Shown: positions 37,346 to 47,366 of the stretch, piece after piece
Position numbering within the stretch: position 1 is the stretch's first letter
Layout: each line of letters starts with the position of its first letter
NCBI GenBank assembly: GCA_035539075.1
Contig: DATLJB010000232.1
Location: 1 to 64,000, forward strand
Length of the DNA: 64,000 nucleotides
Source: Dongia_B sp035539075
GTDB lineage: Bacteria > Pseudomonadota > Alphaproteobacteria > Dongiales > Dongiaceae
Direction: 5' to 3'
Program-made: the position numbers and the translations under genes
Notes under the pieces: generated by a model
What the model saw: the letters and a program-made list of their open reading frames with translations, nothing else
Database searches by the model: none
What the model was told of the DNA's origin: nothing

Positions 37346-38188
37346 ATGACGTCACAGGAAAAAGTGTTGACCAACAAGAACGCGCGCGCCCGGGCGCTGG
37401 CATGGCCCCTGGCGACCATCCTGGCGGCATCCTTCATGGTCGCCGTCCCCCTGACGCTTGATTCGCATCACCTGCTGAAAGGCAGCAAGGCTTTCGCTGC
37501 CGGCAATGGCGGCGGCAATGGTGGCGGTCACGGCGGCGGCAATGGCGGCGGCCACGGTAACGGCGGCAACGGCAATGGTGGCAATGGCAACGGCGGCAAT
37601 GGCGGCAGTGGAAACGGCGCCGGCCAGTCCGGCGGCGACGGTTCCGGCAATGGCAGCGGGGCGGGCAATGGCGCCGCCGGCGCCAGCGGCGGCAAAGGCT
37701 CCGGCAAGAGCGCCAATGCCGCGCATGGCGCGACGGCGAGCGCGCTCGGCGCGTTGAACGCCGCGCACGCTTCCGCGACGGCTCTTGCCAATGCGGCGCC
37801 GAATTCGCGCGTCGGCAAGATCGAGGCTTATAAGGAGGCAAACGCCGCGGCCCAGGCTGCCGCCGCCGCTGCCGCCGATGCCGATGCGGCTGCCGCCGCC
37901 GCCGCGGCCGCGAATGAGCAGGCCCAGGCGGATCTTGCCGCGGCCCAGGCGAACGCTCTCGCCAATCCCACCGATCAGGCGGCACAGGACGCTTTGGCAG
38001 CAGCCCAAGCGGCCGCCGACGCGGCTGCCGCTGCAGCTCAGCAAGCTGCCGACGACGCGGCGGCAGCCGACGCAACCACGCAGAGCGCAGAGGCGACGGC
38101 GCAGGATGCGCTGAATGCGGCGGCCAACAAGACCCCGGTTTCGGCCGAAACCAAGACGGCGGTCGACGGCCTGCTGGCGGATAAGTAA
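37346..38188 (+). CDS. Exported low-complexity Gly/Asn- and Ala-rich protein
   Basis: A 280-residue exported protein of unknown function. After a basic start comes a signal or anchor segment (about 17-50, hydrophobic ALAWPLATILAASFMVAVPL, AFAA cleavage). Next is about 60 residues built from Gly, Asn and Ser (GNGGGNGGGHGGGNGGGHG and variants), then an alanine-dominated helical region of about 130 residues with regular acidic and glutamine positions (QAAADAAAAAAQQAADDAAA), likely a long coiled or single helix, ending TAVDGLLADK. Such composition suggests a cell-surface or periplasmic spacer. The start follows AGAGG at a fairly long distance. A strong terminator follows. Confidence 0.75.
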   Translation: MTSQEKVLTNKNARARALAWPLATILAASFMVAVPLTLDSHHLLKGSKAFAAGNGGGNGGGHGGGNGGGHGNGGNGNGGNGNGGNGGSGNGAGQSGGDGSGNGSGAGNGAAGASGGKGSGKSANAAHGATASALGALNAAHASATALANAAPNSRVGKIEAYKEANAAAQAAAAAAADADAAAAAAAAANEQAQADLAAAQANALANPTDQAAQDALAAAQAAADAAAAAAQQAADDAAAADATTQSAEATAQDALNAAANKTPVSAETKTAVDGLLADK

Positions 38189-38262
38189 GGACGGTGGAGG
38201 CCGGCCGTCGCTCATCGGAGAGATAAGGCGCCGGCAAGATTGGGAGTGGCAACTCCGACTCG

Positions 38263-38294
38263 CGGCCCGGTTCTCTGAACCGGGCCGTTTCTTT
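38263..38294 (+). terminator. Intrinsic terminator after Gly/Ala-rich gene
   Basis: Perfect 11-bp stem (38263-38273 with 38277-38287), three-base loop, then TTTCTTT. It also separates the convergent RcnB/CigR-like gene. Confidence 0.88.
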
Positions 38295-38301
38295 GCGCCG
38301 G

Positions 38302-38778
38302 TTACAGTCCAGGCACCTGCAGGAGATCCATGATCACATTGGTGGCCGCGCGAATCAGCATGACGCGGTCATCAAGGATGATATAGCGGTAGCCGGGCGC
38401 CACGGCCGGCAGCTGCACCAGCAGATCATGCGGCAGGCCGCGATATTGCAGGCCGGGCGGCAATTGGCCGTTGCGCTCCAGCTGCTTCTGCAGTCCCGGC
38501 GGCAGGGTGCTTTTCTTAGCGAGGCCGGGCGGCAGCCCCTTGTTCTTCTTGCCATGCGCGTTGCCGTCGCTATATCCGCCGGCCTGATAGGCCTGCAGGT
38601 TGCGCTGGTAATAGTCGTGGATGATGCGGCGCGCCACCTCGTCGATGATGATCGCGCCCGTGCTGGGCTGATCGACGAAAATGAGCGGCTGCAGCCGATC
38701 CGACGCGGATCCTTCCGCTGCGTTCGGATGCGGCGCGGCCGCCAGCAGGCCGGCCGAGGCCAGCAGTATCATCAGCAT
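38302..38778 (-). CDS. Exported RcnB/CigR-like protein
   Basis: A 158-residue periplasmic protein with a short signal peptide (MLMILLASAGLLAAAPHPNA). It has the hallmark of the RcnB/CigR family: repeated LPPGL units (GLPPGLAKKSTLPPGLQKQL, GQLPPGLQYRGLPHDLLVQL) followed by PGYRYIILDDRVMLIRAATN and a terminal V-I-D helix. RcnB takes part in nickel/cobalt homeostasis and CigR is a virulence-related membrane protein in Salmonella; most family members have no known role. A charged segment with many lysines precedes the repeats. The ATG at 38778 follows AGGTGGAG; the longer open frame upstream is not coding. Confidence 0.82.
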   Translation of the reverse strand: MLMILLASAGLLAAAPHPNAAEGSASDRLQPLIFVDQPSTGAIIIDEVARRIIHDYYQRNLQAYQAGGYSDGNAHGKKNKGLPPGLAKKSTLPPGLQKQLERNGQLPPGLQYRGLPHDLLVQLPAVAPGYRYIILDDRVMLIRAATNVIMDLLQVPGL

Positions 38779-39212
38779 ATGAAGCTCCACCTGTGTTCTT
38801 TTTGACTTTTCTCCGGCACCGCGGGTAACGGGCGGATCGCACCGATAACGCCTGTCGCCGCACCGCATTCCATTGCCGCTGGGAAATCGTCGCCTTCCGA
38901 GCCGGCTGCCCGGCAGGCAGCGTGACGCCCGTCACGCTTCATCGAGGTATCGGCGCATATGACGTAACCCGCGCTTGACGGAAGGATGGCTGCTGATTGT
39001 ACTCGCCTGCGGCCCGCGTGGCCACGCCGCCGGGAAAGAGGCCGGCGATGATAGCCAGGCGACGACAGGCGGTCGATGGCGGGCGGGCGACGACAGGCGG
39101 GGACGGGGGATAGCGTGTCAGGAGTCGGATTGCCGGCGGCGAACTGTCGATCGCACAGCGACGCCGCGCGCGCCGGGCAGAGAAGGCGCCGCGAACGCGC
39201 TCGACGGCACGC
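38779..39212. promoter_or_regulatory. Divergent intergenic region
   Basis: About 430 bases between the RcnB/CigR-like gene (leftward) and the AraC-family gene (rightward). A short GC-rich direct repeat (GGCGACGACAGGCGG-like) occurs twice near 39057-39105. No gene is seen; promoters of both genes must lie here. Confidence 0.4.
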
Positions 39213-40169
39213 ATGATCGTCAGCCATCTCAGCAGCGATGACACGCCGGAGCGGGAGCGCCTCGCCGCCTGGCGCGATTTCTTCGCCCGCAAGCTCTTTC
39301 GCGTCGAGATCGATCCGCTGCCGGGCGAGCGCTTCTTCATCGCGGCCAGCCTGCATTGCCTGCCGGGCCTGAATGTCGTGTCGGCCAACAGCTCGGGCGC
39401 CGTCTCGCGCCGCACCCGAGAGCTGCTGGACGGCGCGGACCATCTCGTCCTCAATATCGTCCGTGGCGGTGCCTGCGCCGTCAGCCAGCGGGGCAGGGAG
39501 GTGGTCTGCCGGGAGGGCGATGCCGTGCTGATGTCGACCGCCGAGTCTTGCACGGTCTTGCGGCCGGCCGCGGCGCAGGTGCTGACGCTGGCATTGCCGC
39601 GTATGGCGCTGGCGCCGCTGATGGCCGATAGCCAGGCCGCCTTGATGCAGCGGATACCGGCGGGATCACCCGCCTTGAAGCTGCTGGCGCATTACCTGGA
39701 CAATATGCCGACGGCGTTGCTGCAGGACAGTCCGGCGCTGCAGAGGACTTATGTGGACCACGTCTATGAACTGGTGGCGCTGGCCGCCGCGCCGGCATCC
39801 GAGGGTGCGGCCATCGCGGGCAGCGGGCTGCGCGCCGCCCGGCTGCAGGCGGCGAAGCAATATATCGAAGACCATCTGCATGACGCAGCCTTGACACCGC
39901 TCGCCGTTGCCGCTGCCATCGGCGTTTCGGTCCGGCAGCTCCATCACCTGTTCGGCGGCATGGAGACCAGTTTCATGCGCTATGTCCTGGCGCGACGCCT
40001 GGAACAATGCCGGCGCAGCCTGGAAAGTGCCGCGGATCTTCACCGCAGCGTCGCCGATATCGCCTTCCACAATGGCTTCGACAGCCTGTCGACCTTCTAT
40101 CGCGCCTTCAAGAAGGCCTATCAATGCTCGCCTGCCGACTATCGGGCGACGCGGTCGGATCAGGGATGA
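39213..40169 (+). CDS. AraC-family transcriptional regulator
   Basis: A 318-residue regulator with an N-terminal AraC_binding_2-like domain (about 20-170, WRDFFARKLFRVEIDPLPGE, DHLVLNIVRGGACAVSQRGR) and a C-terminal double helix-turn-helix (about 215-315). The second helix pair is textbook: SVADIAFHNGFDSLSTFYRA followed by CSPADYR. The binding half is probably for a small ligand, which cannot be told. It is divergent from the RcnB/CigR-like gene, which is one possible target, and is followed by a long bidirectional hairpin terminator. Confidence 0.9.
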   Translation: MIVSHLSSDDTPERERLAAWRDFFARKLFRVEIDPLPGERFFIAASLHCLPGLNVVSANSSGAVSRRTRELLDGADHLVLNIVRGGACAVSQRGREVVCREGDAVLMSTAESCTVLRPAAAQVLTLALPRMALAPLMADSQAALMQRIPAGSPALKLLAHYLDNMPTALLQDSPALQRTYVDHVYELVALAAAPASEGAAIAGSGLRAARLQAAKQYIEDHLHDAALTPLAVAAAIGVSVRQLHHLFGGMETSFMRYVLARRLEQCRRSLESAADLHRSVADIAFHNGFDSLSTFYRAFKKAYQCSPADYRATRSDQG

Positions 40170-40178
40170 GGATCGGAT

Positions 40179-40219
40179 GCCACGCGGCAGCCGGTCCCGC
40201 CGGCCGGCTGCCGCGTGGC
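40179..40219. terminator. Bidirectional hairpin terminator
   Basis: A perfect 16-bp stem (40179-40194 with 40204-40219) and nine-base loop lie between the AraC gene and the convergent COG4315-type gene. There is no long T-run, but length and position make termination likely. Confidence 0.65.
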
Positions 40220-40238
40220 TGCAGGCTTGCGGCCGCCG

Positions 40239-40640
40239 CTATTCCATCACGGCATGCCAGACATTGTTCTTCTTGTCGCCCAGCGCGTCGCCGGGCTTGG
40301 CATCGTTCTTGAACGTATAGAGCGGCTTGCCGCTATCGGCCCATTGCAGCGAGCCGTCATCGCGCTTGATGATGGTGAGGTCGCCGACCGGCTTGTCGCT
40401 GGCCGTGGCGGCGGCGGGCGGCCAGTATTCGGCACATTGCCCGTTGCAGTTGGATTTGCCCGGCGCGTCCTTGTCGAAGGTGTAGAGCGTCATGCCCTTG
40501 GCGTCGGTCAGCACCTTGCCAAGGGAGCTGTCGGCCGGTTTGAAGGGCCCGTAATCTTCGGCCGAGGCCGGCATCGCGGCACCGATGCAGGAAGCCAGCA
40601 GGATGGTGGTGAAGATGCCGATCGATGTTGCGCGTGTCAT
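40239..40640 (-). CDS. Exported COG4315-type (YxxxD-repeat) protein
   Basis: A 133-residue secreted protein of the family described as lipoproteins with Yx(F/W/Y)xxD repeats. A signal peptide (MTRATSIGIFTTILLASCIG, cleavage near ASA-E) precedes two copies of the repeat: GMTLYTFDKDAPGKSNCNGQ and KPLYTFKNDAKPGDALGD, with the CAEYWPP cysteine-tryptophan segment and the final VWHAV strand typical of the family. A lipobox-like cysteine (LLASC) is present but the AMPASA site downstream is an equally good ordinary cleavage site. Function unknown. AAGGAGGAACGAC before the ATG is a strong ribosome site. Its upstream region carries 17-bp tandem repeats. Confidence 0.85.
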   Translation of the reverse strand: MTRATSIGIFTTILLASCIGAAMPASAEDYGPFKPADSSLGKVLTDAKGMTLYTFDKDAPGKSNCNGQCAEYWPPAAATASDKPVGDLTIIKRDDGSLQWADSGKPLYTFKNDAKPGDALGDKKNNVWHAVME

Positions 40641-41441
40641 GTCGTTCCTCCTTGCAGAGATGAAGCCGGTTCGGAAGCGATCCGGCCTGGACACTTAAAA
40701 AAGTCAGACATTCGAAAAAGCTGGGCATTCGAAAAAGCTGGGCACTCGAAAAAGCTGGACACTCGAAAGATCGGTACGAAGTGCGTTACCGACCACGGCT
40801 TCCGGCCGTCGCCGCAATCATTGCCGCCGTGGCAAGACGACCACCTCGGGTGAAGCGCGAATAAGGTTATGCGCGTCGAAAGGCTTGACCGCATGGGCGC
40901 GGCGATTATTCCATGTCCGCGCAATATCGTGCAGCGACATTACCGCGTGTGATGCCGCCCCGGCAGGCGGGGCGCCGCATTAGTAATGATTACTTTGATG
41001 CGAAGATGATGAAACGATTGCACGCATCTGCTGGCGAATGATAGCATTCCCGTCAATAGCCCAAGCGTGAAAGCAGAGCATCGGACCGGTCGGAGACGGC
41101 ATTGCCGGCGGGACGACCGTGGCAAGGGGACGTGGCAGGAGGAGATGAACCGCCTCTGCCGATAGACCGCGACAAGACGCTGAACACCGCCAAGAACGCC
41201 GATCGCTCGCAGTAGGATCGGACGCCTGGATTTGCAGAGCCCGTCATGATTTGCGCATGCGCTTGCAGAGCGCTGTCGCCTGCGCGCAGATGTGCCGAGC
41301 GCGTGACCAGAGCGTTTGTGACCTGAGCGTTCACGACCGGCATGTTGTGGTGTCGGCATGTGACCGCAGCCGGCAGAAAGGCTGTGGCAGCCAGGTGCTT
41401 GCGGCGGCTGACCGGTCCAAGGTGTGATGCAGGGGGAAGGG
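40641..41441. other. Long intergenic region with 17-bp repeats
   Basis: About 800 bases between the divergent COG4315-type gene and the peptidoglycan-binding lipoprotein gene. Apart from the repeat array at 40692-40776 I see no recognisable feature. Frames of over 90 codons exist here but have no coding character or family pattern. Confidence 0.45.
40692..40776. repeat. 17-bp tandem repeat array (about 5 units)
   Basis: Units start at 40692, 40709, 40726, 40743 and 40760. The central three share CA(T/C)TCGAAAAAGCTGG; the outer two are degenerate. Most units contain TCGAA, TTCGAA in two. The array lies just upstream of the COG4315-type gene and could act as a repeated binding site. Confidence 0.8.
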
Positions 41442-42728
41442 ATGAGAGGCTTCAAGATCTGCGGCGCGGTTCTCGCGGCGGCGACGCTGAGCGCCTGCGG
41501 CGCCGGCGATTTTCAGGTTGAGCGTCACGCGCTCGGCAGTTCGCAGGCACTCGCGACCGATGCCGGGGCGCGGCTGGTCACGGCGACGCCGATCGTCGGG
41601 ACGGTCGACAGCACCGGCCGCTTCAAGCCGCATCAGATCAATTGCGCCGAACCGAGCCCCGATGTGGCGAAGGCGATCGAGACCGCTTTCAGTTCCGGCA
41701 TCTCGCTCGATGTGACGGGCCAGCCGGGCAATATGCCGGCGGACCTGCAGGCCAAGCTCGCCAATGCGATCGCCACCTCGCGCAGCGAGGCCTTGGCGCA
41801 ATTGACCGAGCGGCTGCCGACCATCCAGCTGCTGCGCGACGGCCTCTTCCGCGCCTGCGAGGCCTATGCCAACGGCACGCTTTCCCCGATCAGCTATTCG
41901 CTGGTGCTGAGCCGCTACGGCGACACCATGGTGACCATGCTGGGATCGGAGCTGATCGCCGGCAATTACGGCCGCCAGCTGGCGACCCTGGGCGGCACGT
42001 CGGAAGCGCATTCGACGGCGACGCTGGAAGGATCGGCTGCCGGCAAGAACACCGCGGCGAATGCGGCAACCGGCGGTGCTGCAAATGACGCCGCGGCAAA
42101 TGACGGGAGGGGTGCAGGCGGCGCAGGTGCGGACAATACGGCCGCCGATCCATCCGCCGATGCCGGCGCAGCGCCCGAGGCCCTTTCCGGCGGCGCCGAT
42201 ACCAAGACCGTCGCCACCGCTTCTGCGGTCCAGGGCAATGGCGCCAAAAGCGATGCGTCGCAAGGCGCTGTCGATCGCGCCTGGATCCAGGCGGAAATCG
42301 TTCAGACCTATCTGACCTCGCCCAGCCCGAATGCGCTGCTGACCGCCTGCATCACGGCGCTTGATCGCGCGCCGGGCTCGATTCCCGACGGGCATTCACA
42401 ATTTGCCCTGGCTTGTCTCGGCCAGCCGGGCGTGCCGGGATTGCTGCAGCAATCAATCGGCCTGATGGCGAACCAGCTCGCCGCCGAGCGCGACATCGCG
42501 CTCATCAAGGCGCGCCAGCAGGTTGCCGTGCCGCCCAGCCTGGTCGACCAGGTGATCGCGGCACAGGTCGAATTGAAGCGGCGCGGCTTCTATGCCGGGC
42601 AGATCGACGGCCTCGCCGCCGGCAAGACGATCGAGGCGGTGCGGCGGTTCCAGGCGGCGAATGGCCTGCCGGCGACCGGCCAGCTGGATCCGGCAACGTT
42701 GAAGCTGCTGCTGCCGCAGCAGGGCTGA
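41442..42728 (+). CDS. Lipoprotein with C-terminal peptidoglycan-binding domain
   Basis: A 428-residue lipoprotein. The signal peptide ends in the lipobox TLSAC (Cys19). The central part is helical (about 60-190, DLQAKLANAIATSRSEALAQ) followed by a low-complexity Ala/Gly/Asn linker (about 195-265). The last 60 residues are a PG_binding_1 domain (VELKRRGFYAGQIDGLAAGK, RRFQAANGLPATGQLDPATL). It probably tethers the outer membrane to the wall or helps a wall enzyme find its substrate. ATG 41442 follows an A/G-rich ribosome site (AGGGGGAAGG); two start codons 15-18 bases upstream are possible. Confidence 0.82.
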   Translation: MRGFKICGAVLAAATLSACGAGDFQVERHALGSSQALATDAGARLVTATPIVGTVDSTGRFKPHQINCAEPSPDVAKAIETAFSSGISLDVTGQPGNMPADLQAKLANAIATSRSEALAQLTERLPTIQLLRDGLFRACEAYANGTLSPISYSLVLSRYGDTMVTMLGSELIAGNYGRQLATLGGTSEAHSTATLEGSAAGKNTAANAATGGAANDAAANDGRGAGGAGADNTAADPSADAGAAPEALSGGADTKTVATASAVQGNGAKSDASQGAVDRAWIQAEIVQTYLTSPSPNALLTACITALDRAPGSIPDGHSQFALACLGQPGVPGLLQQSIGLMANQLAAERDIALIKARQQVAVPPSLVDQVIAAQVELKRRGFYAGQIDGLAAGKTIEAVRRFQAANGLPATGQLDPATLKLLLPQQG

Positions 42729-42755
42729 CACTGTTGCCGCCGCCGCGACGGCGCC

Positions 42756-43280
42756 TCACCGCCGCGCGGTCACCGGATTGAGATCGGGGATGACCAATTG
42801 GTCGAGATGCTCATAGGCCTCGATGGCGATGAAACTGCCGGCCGGGTCTTCGCCGCGCAGCAAGGGCAGGATGGCGAATTCATAGCTGGTATGGGTGCCG
42901 TCGGCGAGGTGCAGCTCATTGACGCCGATGACGCCGATATGACGGGCATGGATATAGCGATAGCAGTCCGCCCATTCGATGCTGTCGCGCGCGCTATAGC
43001 CGAGTTCATCGAGATATTTTCCGGTGAAATCGCGCCGGCTGAAATCCGCCACCGCCGTGCCGATCAGGCGGAACAGCACGCGGAAGGGCGCGGTCTCGAT
43101 ATCGCCCAGCAGGATGAAAGGCAGGATCGGCTTGATGGCGGCGGGATCGATCTCGGTGCGCCGGGGCGGCAGGCCATTGCGGTGGCTGGCGCGCCAATAG
43201 GCGAACAGGCTGCGCGTCGAGGGCATATGCGCCTGGTTGGAATTTTCGAAAGCGGCAAAGCCTTGCGGCTGCTTCGGCAT
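42756..43280 (-). CDS. PAS_5-domain protein (second of three)
   Basis: A 174-residue single-domain PAS_5 protein. Motifs are SLFAYWRASHRNGLPPRRTE, PAAIKPILPFILLGDIETAP, PFRVLFRLIGTAVADFSRRD, FTGKYLDELG and YEFAILPLLRGED. It is closer to the copy at 59640-60185 than to that at 8500-9135. No output domain is present and the cellular role is not known. The ATG at 43280 fits the family start; frames further upstream run through a 15-bp repeat and are not coding. Confidence 0.82.
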   Translation of the reverse strand: MPKQPQGFAAFENSNQAHMPSTRSLFAYWRASHRNGLPPRRTEIDPAAIKPILPFILLGDIETAPFRVLFRLIGTAVADFSRRDFTGKYLDELGYSARDSIEWADCYRYIHARHIGVIGVNELHLADGTHTSYEFAILPLLRGEDPAGSFIAIEAYEHLDQLVIPDLNPVTARR

Positions 43281-43614
43281 GATCGTGAAAAGAACTCCGG
43301 AGGATGCGTCGGTTGGCCACCTGGCGGATATCTTGATCGCCCGCATTTTGATCGCCCGCATTTTGATCGACCCCAGGGCCGATTTAAAGGACCAGGGCCC
43401 TGATGGGAAGTTTTTTCTGCCGGCCCGCGTGGCGGCCGATCGGCGTCGCGCGAGACAATATCGCCTGCGGTCAGCCTGCTGTCGCCGCAAGCCGCCGCCT
43501 GGCTTGGCTAGGGGGCTTTGCTATCGGGTCTGGCTAGCGGGCTTGCCAGCCGTCATCGCCGACACTAACGTGGCGGCATCTGCGATCACATCCGTCGCGC
43601 TGTGGAGGTCTTCC
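43281..43614. promoter_or_regulatory. Divergent region with 15-bp repeat
   Basis: About 330 bases between the PAS_5 gene (leftward) and an exported-protein gene (rightward). It contains the 15-bp tandem repeat at 43333-43377 and the ribosome site GGAGG at 43604-43608. No gene is seen. Confidence 0.45.
43333..43377. repeat. 15-bp tandem repeat (about 3 units)
   Basis: Two identical units TTGATCGCCCGCATT (43333-43347, 43348-43362) and a third that diverges after TTGATCG (43363-43377). It lies 53 bases upstream of the PAS_5 start codon. Confidence 0.8.
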
Positions 43615-44154
43615 ATGTTCGAGGAGCGCTTTTCCCGATATGTCAGGGTTCTGGCCGTTGCCGCCGCGATTCAGATCGCCGGCGCGGCCGGGGCCGTCCT
43701 TTGCCTCGGCAGCGCTTCTGCCGATCAGGCCGTCAACAGCCAGCCGCTGCCGGCCCAGAATAACGCCCCGCAGCCCAAGGCCGGCCAGAGCAACAGCGCC
43801 CAGATGAACGGCACGCCGATGGAAGGCGGCCAGGGCGGCAATCTGCATATCTGTAACGCCGATGAAATAACCAGCCTGCCGGTCCTGCAATCCGATTCCG
43901 CCTATGATTGCATCAACACGCAAAATTATGACGAGACGCCGAAGGCCCTGATGTGCGGTACCGGCGGCAAGGCGTTCTGCTGCACGCAGAATGTGGATCA
44001 GCTCGCCAAATGCACGCCGATCCTCGGCGGCAAGAAGCGCTCGGCCCCGTTGCATGAGACGACGCCGCGCGGCGAACCCGGCTCCACGGGCACCACGCCG
44101 ATGGAAAACGTGCCGACGGATGGCATGCCGACGGAGAATACGCCGCCGCAATAG
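43615..44154 (+). CDS. Hypothetical exported cysteine-containing protein
   Basis: Unrecognised protein of 179 residues. The N-terminus is a signal peptide (VLAVAAAIQIAGAAGAVLCL, cleavage near ASA-D). A Gln/Asn/Pro-rich linker follows. The central domain has several cysteines (LHICNADEI, AYDCINTQN, LMCGTGGKAFCCTQN, LAKCTPILGG), which in the periplasm should form disulfides. The C-terminal 35 residues are Thr/Pro-rich (GTTPMENVPTDGMPTENTPP) and probably disordered. The ATG follows GGAGG at a good distance. A short hairpin overlaps the stop codon. I find no family match by eye. Confidence 0.65.
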   Translation: MFEERFSRYVRVLAVAAAIQIAGAAGAVLCLGSASADQAVNSQPLPAQNNAPQPKAGQSNSAQMNGTPMEGGQGGNLHICNADEITSLPVLQSDSAYDCINTQNYDETPKALMCGTGGKAFCCTQNVDQLAKCTPILGGKKRSAPLHETTPRGEPGSTGTTPMENVPTDGMPTENTPPQ

Positions 44155-44162
44155 CGGCGGCG
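44141..44162 (+). terminator. Hairpin overlapping stop codon
   Basis: Perfect 9-bp stem (CGCCGCCGC 44141-44149 with GCGGCGGCG 44154-44162) and four-base loop that covers the stop codon. No T-run follows, so termination is uncertain. Confidence 0.35.
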
Positions 44163-44540
44163 TGCCTCCGCCGCGGCTCGCCGGCACGCGGCATGCTTCT
44201 CACGCAATCCTGATCGGCGTCTCCGCCGCCTGCCTTGCCCGATCTGCCGGGCGGCGTTACCGTTCGCATCCGGTTTATGCCGGCTTGCCGTGCCGACTCG
44301 GGCGTGCGGCCCGAATGCCGCAGTCAGCGTCTCGCCGGCAGCCAGTGTCTCGCCAGAAGAGCCCCATGGCCTGCCTGTCGTGCCGTGTGCGGCGTTATGC
44401 TGTCCGTTGGATGGTGGTTGCGGATAAGCGCTCGCCTGCTGATGCCCGGCTGCCCGTATCAAGTCTGTGGGTAGCGGAGCGGTGCATAATTCCCATAGAC
44501 ATGCCGGGAAGTCCCCCCGGGAAGTTCCCAGGAAAGTTCG
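44155..44540. other. Intergenic region, no gene seen
   Basis: About 390 bases upstream of the ABC exporter. Just before its ATG there is a short degenerate repeat of GGGAAGT(T)CCC type (44502-44535), whose last unit supplies the ribosome site. Nothing else is recognisable. Confidence 0.4.
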
Positions 44541-46436
<1,896 letters not shown>

Positions 46437-46817
46437 GGGCGGGGTCTGCGTCAATCGCCAGCAGCTGCGGCGTCGGGCAAAAACTGATCGACATCGGTGT
46501 GCCACTCCCCCTCTCCCAAGCCCTCCCCCGCGAGGGGGGGAGGGAGCTAGCGGCGCTTGTTGGTTCTCGATTGACCGCTTCATGCCTATTTGCTGTGCGA
46601 GACATGACACGCTGCCGACGATGAACGCGCTGGGCTCCCTCCCCCCTCGCGGGGGAGGGTCGGGGAGAGGGGGGAAGCGAAGAATGGAGCAGCTCACATT
46701 GCCGCTGCGCCTTGCGACAGATCACTGCGCGCCAATAGCTTCCCCGCTGTCAGCGACGGTTTCGCAATCAGGGCGGGCAGCCACACAAAAAGCGGAGCGG
46801 AGCGAACCTTCCGCGGC
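46437..46817. other. Intergenic region with paired inverted repeats
   Basis: About 380 bases between convergent genes, mostly taken up by the inverted repeat at 46507-46674. The remainder has no recognisable feature. Confidence 0.5.
46507..46674. repeat. REP-like paired inverted repeat (copy A)
   Basis: Two arms of about 41 bases (46507-46547 and 46634-46674) are near-perfect inverted copies, and each arm is itself a hairpin (CCCTCCCCCGCG with CGAGGGGGGAGGG). They enclose 86 bases of unrelated sequence. A second copy with the same arms but a different interior lies at 54237-54416. Confidence 0.85.
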
Positions 46818-47246
46818 TCAAGGCCCCTGCAGGATCGCCAGTGTCTCCGGGTCCGGTTTTCCGCCGCAATATTTCGCCAGCGCCGCCTCGAAGATCGGAT
46901 CGGTATCGGGCAGCCGGGCGAAGAGCGTCATGCAGGAGCGGAACTTGACGGCATCGATCGCACCGAAGATCTCCTCCAGCGAGCGATCCTGCACCGCCTG
47001 GACCAGGTTGCAGCATTCCCGCAGCCGGTGCCCAAGCACAGGATGGCCGAGATAGGCTGTGGCTTCGGCGAGGTCGGCGATGGCGTATTTCCGCGACATG
47101 GCGCTGAGGCCGAGGCCGGCGATCTGGGGAAAGATGAACCACATCCAGTGGCTGCGCTTCTGTCCCGCGCGCAGCTCGGCGCGGACCTGATCGAAGATCG
47201 GGTCTTGGGCGGAAACGAAGCGGTCGAGGTCGTCAGGTTTCGTCAT
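46818..47246 (-). CDS. DUF1810 protein
   Basis: A 142-residue cytoplasmic protein of the DUF1810 family. Family landmarks are LDRFVSAQDPIFDQVRAEL, the almost invariant KRSHWMWFIFPQIAGLGLS segment, SRKYAIADLAEATAYLGHPV, LGHRLRECC and FRSCMTLFA. No biochemical role is established for this family. Length is usual. The ATG at 47246 matches the normal family start; an upstream in-frame start adds residues without family match. It is convergent with the ABC exporter and divergent from the GMC oxidoreductase. Confidence 0.9.
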   Translation of the reverse strand: MTKPDDLDRFVSAQDPIFDQVRAELRAGQKRSHWMWFIFPQIAGLGLSAMSRKYAIADLAEATAYLGHPVLGHRLRECCNLVQAVQDRSLEEIFGAIDAVKFRSCMTLFARLPDTDPIFEAALAKYCGGKPDPETLAILQGP

Positions 47247-47366
47247 GCGGGCTGCCGGCCTGATCGGGAAAGAAGGCATAGCCTAGGCCCGTTTGAGGCC
47301 ATTGTCATCCCGGGGGCTTTCGGCTCAAATCATCGCCATTATGTGATTTGACGACAGGTTCCCTCC

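Noticed and set aside
40692..40776. 17-bp repeats as iterons of a replication origin or as CRISPR
   Set aside because: No replication or partition gene nearby and no spacers; position just upstream of a secreted-protein gene fits a promoter repeat better.
40940..41455. A 171-codon minus-strand frame in the long intergenic region
   Set aside because: Composition is unlike neighbouring genes, many Arg/Ser/His/Cys residues, no ribosome site or family pattern.
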